Assembly (NCBI GenBank): GCA_020086605.1
Contig: JACBWW010000017.1
Coordinates: forward strand, 16,598,443-16,662,442
Length of the DNA: 64,000 nucleotides
Reading direction: 5' to 3'
Source: Lanius collurio
Lineage: Eukaryota > Chordata > Aves > Passeriformes > Laniidae
In this document: positions 54,201 through 61,000 of the stretch, piece after piece
Numbering within the stretch: position 1 is the stretch's first letter
How the letters are laid out: each line of letters opens with the position of its first letter
The notes under the pieces: model-generated
The model's database searches: none
Seen by the model: the letters and a program-made list of their open reading frames with translations, nothing else
What the model was told of the DNA's origin: nothing
Made by a program: the position numbers and the translations under genes

Positions 54201-54866
54201 TTCATCCTGAAATTTCTGATATAGACTCTCAATCTCACACTCATACAAACTCGTTCCTCCACTTAGTTCTCCACACATTACTGCCTTACCATTTCTCTCT
54301 ATACCTATACCCAATGACTGATATACATCTTCAGAGCAGAACTGTTCTTCTAATTTGGCGAGGCTGGAGGGGAGGAGCCAGTTCTTCATTCTCATGCCTC
54401 ATGTTGTGGGGCAGAAAGAGAAACTAGCGCAGCTTATCATGAAAACATGTAACTGATGTTGATCACAGCACCATTGGTGTGATGAGAAGGGTAAAAGGAA
54501 AGAGGTCCATGCTTCCTCATCTTTCATTTCCCTCCCACACAGTGCCATCTGATTTAATATTTCCACAGAAAGAAATTCCAGTTTAAAGATCCTGCTCTTA
54601 TTACCTCCATTTTCCCAAAGTCCCTACAGAACCTCTCTTTTATTCTGTGAATCAAGAACTGCCAGTTTATCTAACATACTCTTTAGATCATGTATCAAAT
54701 CTGATATAAAACCCAAAATAATCAATCTATGCATTAAAACTGTAAAACTGCCCAAGGTAAAGCATTTTCTTATCTAGTTTAATACAACACCAACAGGAAA
54801 CTTACCTGATGACTGTAGTGAACATTGCACGAGGGAAAGGAAAACTAGAAACCTGGAGAAACTCAT
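21051..54866 (-). CDS. MRC1L: Gene B: complete macrophage mannose receptor 1-like gene lacking a normal CysR exon
   Basis: Complete receptor gene with 29 exons, listed separately. Their lengths sum to 3942 nt, i.e. 1313 residues plus TGA, and all phases are compatible. Layout: signal peptide 1-20, FNII 21-78, CTLD1 79-216, CTLD2 217-367, CTLD3 368-500, CTLD4 about 503-642, linker 643-654, CTLD5 655-800, CTLD6 about 800-945, CTLD7 946-1077, CTLD8 1078-1222, linker 1223-1232, membrane span about 1245-1266, tail about 1267-1313. Mammalian MRC1 is about 1456 residues from 30 exons; the missing exon and roughly 140 residues correspond to the CysR domain. CTLD4 keeps EPN and WND, so sugar binding is likely retained. 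The tail ends NDHSVV, close to the mammalian NEHSVI end, but lacks FxNxxY. Lies 2.5 kb upstream of gene A and 3 kb downstream of gene C, all co-oriented. Confidence 0.94.
21680..21709 (-). CDS. MRC1L: Gene B exon 28: juxtamembrane linker
   Basis: 30 nt, phases 1/1. Encodes IVKAAENVE between CTLD8 and the membrane exon. Counterpart of the 33-nt exon in gene C. Supported by splice signals and phase only. Confidence 0.7.
22245..22550. repeat. 10-bp G-rich minisatellite, 30 units
   Basis: Tandem decamers of two main kinds, GGGAGCTGCT and GGGAGGTGAT, mixed irregularly, with one 6-base partial unit near 22356 and a few single-base variants. Flanked by GC- and CpG-rich sequence (about 22180-22760) unlike the AT-rich introns around it. 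Lies in the last long intron of gene B, between CTLD8 and the juxtamembrane exon. Confidence 0.95.
23701..23871 (-). CDS. MRC1L: Gene B exon 27: CTLD8, last part
   Basis: 171 nt, phases 1/1. Encodes [27 protein letters not shown] and GFICKK. QPS stands in place of EPN. Confidence 0.93.
24687..24803 (-). CDS. MRC1L: Gene B exon 26: CTLD8, middle
   Basis: 117 nt, phases 1/1, same length as in gene C. Encodes [15 protein letters not shown] and [11 protein letters not shown]. Confidence 0.91.
25834..25980 (-). CDS. MRC1L: Gene B exon 25: CTLD8, first part
   Basis: 147 nt, phases 1/1. Encodes [20 protein letters not shown] and [10 protein letters not shown]. Confidence 0.92.
26663..26762. repeat. 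A/C-rich low-complexity tract
   Basis: CCAAACC/AAACC-like imperfect repeats on the plus strand, GT-rich in gene B's sense. In the intron between CTLD7 and CTLD8 exons. Confidence 0.8.
27404..27569 (-). CDS. MRC1L: Gene B exon 24: CTLD7, last part, with EPN
   Basis: 166 nt, phases 0/1. Encodes [29 protein letters not shown] and WKTAPC. EPN is present, while gene C and mammalian MRC1 have EPK here, but WND is replaced by WKT, so binding is uncertain. Confidence 0.92.
29465..29694 (-). CDS. MRC1L: Gene B exon 23: CTLD7, first part
   Basis: 230 nt, phases 1/0. Encodes [37 protein letters not shown] and [10 protein letters not shown]. Matches gene C 63219-63451. Confidence 0.93.
31074..31176 (-). 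CDS. MRC1L: Gene B exon 22: CTLD6, last part
   Basis: 103 nt, phases 0/1. Encodes [19 protein letters not shown] and [10 protein letters not shown], closing CTLD6. Confidence 0.91.
31869..32050 (-). CDS. MRC1L: Gene B exon 21: CTLD6, middle
   Basis: 182 nt, phases 1/0. Encodes [20 protein letters not shown] and [12 protein letters not shown]. No EPN motif. Confidence 0.92.
32691..32805 (-). CDS. MRC1L: Gene B exon 20: CTLD6, first part
   Basis: 115 nt, phases 0/1. Encodes [19 protein letters not shown] and [17 protein letters not shown]. Confidence 0.92.
33930..34069 (-). CDS. MRC1L: Gene B exon 19: end of CTLD5 and start of CTLD6
   Basis: 140 nt, phases 1/0. Encodes [20 protein letters not shown], a linker and [14 protein letters not shown] is replaced by WKD, which may weaken the CTLD5 site. 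The donor is GTGCAG. Confidence 0.89.
34395..34495 (-). CDS. MRC1L: Gene B exon 18: CTLD5, EPN loop
   Basis: 101 nt, phases 2/1. Encodes [18 protein letters not shown], then [12 protein letters not shown] and the following E-N-C are kept, as in mammalian CTLD5, the second sugar-binding domain of MRC1. Confidence 0.92.
35289..35356 (-). CDS. MRC1L: Gene B exon 17: CTLD5, second part
   Basis: 68 nt, phases 0/2. Encodes [15 protein letters not shown], the WIGL-like core strand of CTLD5. Acceptor TTTTATTTTAG, donor GTGAGT. Confidence 0.87.
35840..36003 (-). CDS. MRC1L: Gene B exon 16: CTLD5, first part
   Basis: 164 nt, phases 1/0. Encodes [39 protein letters not shown] and WQY. Very close to mammalian CTLD5. 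Confidence 0.93.
36101..36136 (-). CDS. MRC1L: Gene B exon 15: short linker between CTLD4 and CTLD5
   Basis: 36 nt, phases 1/1. Encodes [11 protein letters not shown], a proline-containing spacer as in mammalian MRC1 (KPEP). Bounded by good acceptor (TTTTACAG) and donor (GTAGGT) sequences; needed to keep the 29-exon pattern. Confidence 0.75.
38418..38562 (-). CDS. MRC1L: Gene B exon 14: CTLD4 ligand site (EPN and WND intact)
   Basis: 145 nt, phases 0/1. Encodes [16 protein letters not shown] and [22 protein letters not shown], the glutamate before the cysteine and WND together form the calcium and mannose site of mannose-type CTLDs. In mammalian MRC1, CTLD4 is the main sugar-binding domain. 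Confidence 0.92.
38874..39519 (-). mobile_element. Solo LTR, ERVL type, with 5-bp target duplication
   Basis: The LTR body is 38879-39514 (636 bases), with TGTCTTAG at one end and CCAGCACA at the other. It is flanked on both sides by GCCAT (38874-38878 and 39515-39519). Read on the minus strand it starts TGTGCTGGTTTAGCCAAATT, the style of passerine ERVL LTRs, and has AATAAA at 39349-39344. Lies in the gene B intron between CTLD4 and CTLD5, sense to the gene. A 5-bp duplication is typical of ERVL. Confidence 0.72.
40210..40297 (-). CDS. MRC1L: Gene B exon 13: CTLD4, middle
   Basis: 88 nt, phases 2/0. Encodes [20 protein letters not shown] and SP. Confidence 0.9.
40589..40707. repeat. Compound microsatellite: (AAAT)n then (AATAAATC)n
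   Basis: A run of AAAT tetramers (about 40589-40624) passes into AATAAATC octamers (about 40627-40700), two of which carry the shared variant CGTAAATC. In the gene B intron between exons 12 and 13. Confidence 0.93.
41682..41809 (-). CDS. MRC1L: Gene B exon 12: CTLD4, first part
   Basis: 128 nt, phases 0/2. Encodes [19 protein letters not shown] and [15 protein letters not shown]. Confidence 0.92.
43079..43278 (-). CDS. MRC1L: Gene B exon 11: end of CTLD3 and start of CTLD4
   Basis: 200 nt, phases 1/0. Encodes [20 protein letters not shown] and YLCK, a proline-rich linker ([10 protein letters not shown]), then [16 protein letters not shown] opening CTLD4. Confidence 0.92.
44143..44291 (-). 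CDS. MRC1L: Gene B exon 10: CTLD3, middle
   Basis: 149 nt, phases 2/1. Encodes [20 protein letters not shown], then [10 protein letters not shown]. Confidence 0.92.
44862..44980. repeat. A/C-rich low-complexity tract
   Basis: AAAAC and CCAAC imperfect repeats, same strand bias as the tract at 26663. In the gene B intron between exons 9 and 10. Confidence 0.8.
45263..45378 (-). CDS. MRC1L: Gene B exon 9: CTLD3, first part
   Basis: 116 nt, phases 0/2. Encodes [20 protein letters not shown] and [18 protein letters not shown]. Confidence 0.92.
46265..46378 (-). CDS. MRC1L: Gene B exon 8: CTLD2, last part
   Basis: 114 nt, phases 0/0. Encodes [19 protein letters not shown] and a linker. The donor is GTAACT. 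Confidence 0.91.
47500..47654 (-). CDS. MRC1L: Gene B exon 7: CTLD2, middle
   Basis: 155 nt, phases 1/0. Encodes [20 protein letters not shown] and [19 protein letters not shown]. The EPN position reads HPT, so calcium-dependent sugar binding here is unlikely. Confidence 0.93.
48553..48735 (-). CDS. MRC1L: Gene B exon 6: CTLD2, first part
   Basis: 183 nt, phases 1/1. Encodes [18 protein letters not shown], then [19 protein letters not shown]. Confidence 0.93.
49828..49965 (-). CDS. MRC1L: Gene B exon 5: CTLD1, last part
   Basis: 138 nt, phases 1/1. Encodes [18 protein letters not shown] and RLGYICKK, closing CTLD1. Confidence 0.92.
51062..51175 (-). CDS. MRC1L: Gene B exon 4: CTLD1, middle
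   Basis: 114 nt, phases 1/1. Encodes [20 protein letters not shown] and FRYLNWAPG. No EPN motif. Confidence 0.93.
52093..52254 (-). CDS. MRC1L: Gene B exon 3: CTLD1, first part
   Basis: 162 nt, phases 1/1. Encodes [19 protein letters not shown], then [20 protein letters not shown]. Confidence 0.93.
53429..53602 (-). CDS. MRC1L: Gene B exon 2: fibronectin type II domain
   Basis: 174 nt, phases 1/1, same length as gene A's. Encodes [31 protein letters not shown] and LYGFCP. Because exon 1 also ends in phase 1, the leader can splice straight here without CysR. Confidence 0.94.
54135..54421 (-). pseudogene. Possible decayed CysR exon of gene B
   Basis: Lies between the signal and FNII exons, where the CysR exon belongs. 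An 86-codon open frame, readable in phase 1 from an AG at about 54422, contains [12 protein letters not shown] and [17 protein letters not shown]. These resemble gene A's QCLGV..KRN and [16 protein letters not shown] in order, with about nine extra residues between them. The first half of the domain is missing, no good phase-1 donor follows and the rest diverges. Either an eroded exon or chance. Confidence 0.3.
54806..54866 (-). CDS. MRC1L: Gene B exon 1: start codon and signal peptide
   Basis: ATG at 54866. Encodes [20 protein letters not shown], a typical cleavable signal sequence, and ends phase 1 at a GTAAGT donor. Resembles gene A exon 1 (FL/VFLS core) and lies at the same distance from the shared promoter block. 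Confidence 0.88.
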
Positions 54867-54978
54867 TGCAAATGTAACTTGCTTCTCATTCTTCTACCAA
54901 AAGTTGGACTAGAAGATTGGCAATATTTAAAAATCCTTCTCTCTGTGGATGGTAATGGGTCCTTCTCTGTGTCAACGG

Positions 54979-55111
54979 GTTGATGGATAAAGCTCTGTTC
55001 TCTGAAAAAGGAAATGTCCTGTCACATGGTATTTTGAAATAACTGGAGTGCCCATTGTAAACACTGCTCTCTTTGAAAAGCAAGTCCCTTCCAAAACTGA
55101 AGTCTCCATCC
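54979..55111 (-). promoter_or_regulatory. Gene B proximal promoter block shared with gene A
   Basis: Counterpart of the gene A block. AAAAAGGAAATG at 55005 resembles a PU.1 site, followed by GTCACATG at 55021. It lies about 113-175 bases upstream of the gene B ATG, nearly the same distance as in gene A, which supports both start calls. Confidence 0.6.
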
Positions 55112-57500
55112 TTCTAACTAGAAGTGTAAATTTTGTCTTCTTCCGTGACATTGCTAATATTAATACAGGTTAGTAATTGGGGTGCTACACAGGACAGACC
55201 TGGAAAAGCAACTTGAGAACTGGGGACAAGAAACCTGCAGTGAAATATCACCAACTAAAACCCTCAGTTTTAACACTTACATCTCAGAAACAAAGGGAGG
55301 AAAAGTCCCAGCACTTCAATACATTGCAACAATGTCACATCACTGTATATCTAGAAGAGAGCAAACTTTACAGGATCTGCAGTTTCTGGTGCCTCATGAG
55401 TTTTTTGCCTACTTTGAGGCAAATTTAACATTGTCGCATTGGTTTATCTGATCCCACTTTGGGGCTGGGCTGTTCATAATTGCTTGTCAAAATCTGAAAA
55501 AAGTGAAGATGTTCAACACTGTGGGCCAGTGGTAAGCTTCCTTGTAACAGAAAGGAAAGTTTTGCCTGGAATGCTTTAATGCTTTAATGAAGTAAAAGGA
55601 TGTGTTTATTTATCTGAGAAATTCCTAATTAGGCTATTTCAGGACAAAGCCAAACACAAACTAAATTGGAAAAGCTCATTTTAATGTGTTAGTAAAGTGC
55701 TCATCTGAAGACTTGTATTGGCATGGCAATTCTTGTAAAAATGTGCTGCAAAACCATAGTGGCAAATATTCACAAGTCCTGCTGTTCCTTGTGTTTATTT
55801 ACAACAGTGAAATTAAAAGAAGTTGTGATAGCAAAAGTGAAAAAATCAAGAAGTGAAATAGCGAGTAGTGAGATATATATAGAAGCTGAACAGTAGATGT
55901 CAGAGGAGGAGCAACTATCATTGCTTTTATTTTTAAAAGAGTGTTGTGGAAAATTATTGCAAGAACCAGGCAAACCTGTTGACTTGGCTGTAGAAAATAG
56001 TAAGAAGGGAAAGCATTTTAGGAAAAAAAATATCTGCATTACAGCAAAAGTAGGAATTAAACGAATTGTTTAATAATAACTATTCTGTTTGCAGGTCGCA
56101 TGAAGGGTGGGCTTAGTGTGAGCAAGGCTTGCAAGAGTAGCTCTAAGTCATAGAGCTGAATGGTGCTAAGGGACCGATGTGGTGGAGCACAAATAGAAGC
56201 TGAGTTTCCTGAGTGAAAACATATTTCAGATACATCTAAAATAACAAAATTAATCCCTCTGGCATAGGAAATCCCAAGGGAAACTACCTGGAGGACATAA
56301 TTCTTGCCCAGTTCTCTCATTTGCCTCACAGAGTGGCAGTCTGGGTCTGGTTCAAACTGGGCTTCCTTCCCCCTCTCCTGTAAATAGATGCTTCTGAGGA
56401 TTCTTCCAGTGCTACAGTGATGAGGAAAGATTAGTGCAGACACTGGGGTAGGCTGAAAGAGGAATTGAGTACTTCAGAGCCTTTTCATATGACCAACCGC
56501 CTTCGTGCCAGTTGCAAACCTTTTGGGGTCAGTATCCTGTGTGCTGCATACCCCCTTGTGCAATAACCTGTCCTCAGCAGTGTCCTACACTCCTGCTTGT
56601 ATTTACTTCAAGAAAACTGGAGTTCAGTGCCAAGGAAAGAAACTTCATTAGTTGGGGGTTTTTTTCTTTTATTTTTCCAACTTTCCAGCTTGCTCAATAG
56701 ACTCTGTGCAGCTGGGGGAGCCCCTTGTTTCCTGAGGTTATCTGCTAAGCACTCTTTCTCATAAAGTGTTTAGTGTCTTAATTGTAATTACAGCTCACCT
56801 AAAAGCTATTTTGTAGTGCTTTCTACTATTTTTCTGACATCTAAAACTTAGTGTCTTGCAGATTTCTAGTACAGAACCATCTGCTGCATTCCTTAATTTT
56901 CAGTTCCTTTTTCCTGCATTTAAAAATGGGAAGTTGGTGCTTATTCAAGCTGAATTCAAAGTGGTGAGGAGAGAAGCCCTCCTTGTAACTGACAAAAGAG
57001 TTATTGTGCTGGCAGGGGCACCTCCCTTCCCCTTTCCCCTCACTTGATTCACAGGGAATGCTGAAGCCGAAAATTATACTAATAGAAAACCATTTTGTTT
57101 ATTTCAAAGCATTAACAAAAAGAAGGAAGAATGTAAGGGTAAGAATATTTTAATTCAAGTAAGTGAACATAACACAATTAACAATCACATTATTGAATTG
57201 AAAAATTATTATGACTTACACCCAGTCTTAATATTCTTTACTGACATGAACTATGTTTTCCATAGCAGAAAATGGACATGACAACGTTTTCTATCCTGAA
57301 TTTTTCTGAGATAAGAATATGAAGCAGTTTTATAAGTGTAATAGGATATATCCATAAGGAACAATGAAAGTGCTGGTCTGATGCACTGAAGTTTGTGGGG
57401 TGAAATGAGTTCAATTTTGCAACAGAGTTAGACAGGTTCTAATTTTTGAGGTTTTTAGTGTCCACAAAGTCACAGCAATGCAGTTCTAAATGGCATTCAT
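55112..57500. other. Spacer between gene C 3' end and gene B promoter
   Basis: No exon with homology to the receptor family and no repeat that I recognise. Short open frames at 55182-55451 and 56057-56443 have no recognisable domain and no splice-supported context. Confidence 0.5.
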
Positions 57501-57716
57501 GCTTTATTGGACATTCCTTCTCACTAGTTGAATTTTATAGTCCATTTCCAGTACATGTAATTGTTTTTTGACAAGTGTTTTGCACTACTGTCCTTGCTAA
57601 AGCACTTGAGAAAAATCTCGACCATTACAAAATTATAGCATCAAACCATAATTCTGATTTTGTCAAATATGTATGATTAAAAAAAAAATCAGCTCATGCT
57701 TTTTACAAAGACAAAA

Positions 57717-57722
57717 TTTATT
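57717..57722 (-). terminator. Gene C candidate polyadenylation signal
   Basis: AATAAA on the minus strand about 139 bases after the gene C stop, inside an AT-rich stretch. A second AATAAA at 57508-57503 sits in a less AT-rich context and may be the main one. Confidence 0.45.
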
Positions 57723-57860
57723 TAAATTTACACACGTTCTCATTCGTTTAAGATCTCACTAGGGACTTTTAACAAATACATGCTTTAATTTCAGCGAGTA
57801 ACTTGCTGCTCCAAGTAACATGGCACAGGATCCGTTCTCACCAACTCTTCAGTCACCACA

Positions 57861-58030
57861 TCATTCTAAAAGTGTTTCATTGCCAGAATCTGTTGAGAGC
57901 TGGTTTTGTCTTTTTCTTCTGTAGAAATAGGCTGCCATGCCAGCTCCAAAAACAGTTAAAATAGCCAAGAAAGTGAGTGGCCAAACAGAGACATGAACAG
58001 CTGGGTGAGTCTCTTCGTTATTTTCCTTGC
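57861..58030 (-). CDS. MRC1L: Gene C last exon: membrane span, short tail and stop
   Basis: Encodes a stalk (KENNEETHPAV), a membrane span (WPLTFLAILTVFGAGMAAYF), basic stop-transfer residues YRRKRQ and a tail ending GNETLLE, then TGA at 57863-57861. The tail is only about 24 residues. TLL could be a weak dileucine signal, but it lacks the acidic residue at the classical position. Confidence 0.9.
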
Positions 58031-61000
58031 CTGAAATGAATCCATATAACTGTGAGAAAACATAGTAGTTTTTATTTCCACATACAACATAAAAACATGA
58101 GGGAGATTCTCTCTCTCTGCCTGAATTTGAAGGCTGTAAACTGAGCCCTGAATTTTTGCTAAGCAGTAGTCAGATCTCTGTTCCTAAAGCTAACATGGTT
58201 TTAGTGGATCTGGATTACAGTGACATACAATGCATGTGGTGGATGCTTGTAAGAATTTATTGAAAATGTATGCTTTAGATGGATATGGGATGCTAATTAT
58301 TGGAAATTGGTTTTACAATATTTTTATGTTACATTATTTACAATAATATCTTTGGAAGAAACTTTCATATCCATCTACATAGCTTCCAACAGCCTAGTTG
58401 AAGCACTCTGTAGCTGTTCTCAAAGTTCTTCTCCACTCTGGCCAGTGTTGAGCTGGTCAGCTCAGGGTTAGCCCTGCAGCAGTCCCGTTGGCCAAGAACA
58501 TCTGAGTGCTCTTGTGCATGCAGAAGGCACCTTGGGGTTACCCCGAGTGATTGAGCAACCCTCAGCAGGATTTGTTGTCTAAAAGAGAGTGGTTTGGGAA
58601 AACTCATTTTAAGTTCTTCCTCTATTTAGATTTTTCTTAATTTTCTTGTGAAAGCTCTTACCTTTTTGCTTTGTAGGGCTCCCATTCCGCTCAACTTCAG
58701 TGAATATCAGAGAGAAATGATATGACACTTCATTAGAATCCATACATTTGACTGTTTTGCAAAAATAGTACAGGAACAAAAACCCCTGAAGTTCTACCAT
58801 TGCATTAATAACATATATGCCTGCTATAAAAGGCAACAATTTGAGGCAAAAAATATATTGTTGTTAAGCTTTTATCTTCCCACTTAACCATATCCACTTC
58901 TAAAACCTTACATTGTTTTTATATTTACAACTTTCAGATACAAACTCCCTTCTATGTTCATTCAAAATATCTTTTCACATTTTTCCTGAAATATTAATTT
59001 TAATGTACTAAGAACATGATGTACCACTCTGGAGATTAGTTTTACATGGCATATTTTGGGAAGATCTGCATGTCTAGCTGTTTCAAAATTTTTGATTCCT
59101 AAATGTCTTCCTAAGAAAAGTCCTACTGAATCACACGATTAATCTTTCTATTTGCTCCTCTGTAAGATAGAGACAGAGAAAAATGAAAGACCTTTACAAA
59201 ATTTTGTTGTTGAAGAAGAGCAAAAAAAAAAAGTATAGAACTCAGAAAAGAATTATACACATAGAATTAAAGATTTCTAAATTATCATGAAAATATTTCT
59301 CCTCTTAGCTCTTTTATGTCACAGCTTGCAAACACCCTTGATACCCAGAGCAGAATTTATAAAGGACAGGTATAAAGTGAAAGCAAAGCAGAATGCAAAA
59401 TGAACAGGTAAAAATCAACAGTAACCCCTGCTAAGGCAGCCCCTTATGATTCAATGAATGGACTTTCGAGATTCCTTATTATTTTAGTACTATGTAGAAT
59501 GGAATGTAATTTGGATGTCTTTAGTAAATCTTTAATAGAGATTAACTGATTTACTGCCATGGGTGTGTGCTGATTTAAGCACAGAAATTAACAGTGCATG
59601 GGAGATGACTGTTTCTTGGTTACATTTCAGGGTTATTTTCTAATTAAACACTACTTGGAAAAAGAGTAAATGTTAACTCCAAATTTTCAGTTATTTTTTC
59701 ACCACCTATCATGTCTTGAGATGTCTTTGGCATTGAAATCAAGTTATTTCAACTTTTCATCCAAATAATGAAATCTTAAAACTGTCTATGCAGAAAGCCT
59801 TTATTTTTTTTGAGGTTTTCAGCATACGACAGAGATGCTCCCCATGATTTACTGGGAACAATGCACAGTGCAAAAGCTGGAAAATTAAATCTGATCTCAC
59901 AGCTACTACAGCAGAAAGTGCAAAGGTTTAACAATGACTACCTACCTTTTTTTTAGATAAGACTGATTTTTAGCATCTAAGTTAGAAGAATAAAATGATA
60001 GTGCTCTCCTTCAGACAATTTCCTTTCTGGACCTGTGGTGAAGGGCTGTAAGGGTTACTGGTGAACAGATCTGCCCTGTCACTAAGGGCTGACACACTGA
60101 GGACTTACCTTTGCGTTTTTTGCAGATAAATCCTTTTTCAGAAGAGCAATCACTTTTGTCCCAATAACCAGATGGTGCAGTTATTTCAACACACCGATGC
60201 TCCACACTGAACTCTTTCTCCTCCCAGTTAACAAAGTCCAGGACAACATTATCTAGCCACAACCACTGGCCTATAGAGCAACTCACAGAGTAAAAAAAAT
60301 TAAAATGTACTCTTTAGCTCAGCAATCTACTTTAAAAATCTATAGTAAGCCACTTCTCAGCAGGAACCCTTTTTATTTTTTTAAATCCTCCATTTTCTTA
60401 TAATAGCAAAGCATTTTTCCATTAGAAATTGAAAGTAAGACATACCTTCCACATTTTGGTAAAGTCCTATCCAAAAGCCTCCTACTTTATTTCCAAGTGG
60501 TTGAATTTTATGGGTCAGAAAGTGAGATTCATCCATGCTTTCTACTGAAACCAAGGTAGCTCCTGAAAGGCATTAATGAGCAAATAACCACACACTACGT
60601 GAGGAACAACTATAATGACCTCCTCTTTCTAGTCTGTACAAAGAATAGCTTCTGGCAGTATTAATGCTGCTCTGTTGGTCTCTCCACTGCTTCTTGCAGA
60701 AGACAATGACCTGGAGGTACTTAGAGCCTGTGCCCCCACTGCTGCTCCCAGGACACTATCCCAGAAGGCAAGAGCTCATGGGCAGCTCCATACTCAGGGA
60801 AGCTGCAGCACTGAGAGGACAGAACACTGCACAAAGTCACTTGTGTCAGCTTATTTCCATTGTGCCAGCCTTAGAACAGCTTATTAGGTAGAAAAATATT
60901 TCTAGATTTTTTAAAAAAACAATATTTTTACATTTTTATTTCAGTTTGGTATAAACCTTGGTGCACATCTTGTTAGTTGATAATGAAGGTTCTCACCTAA

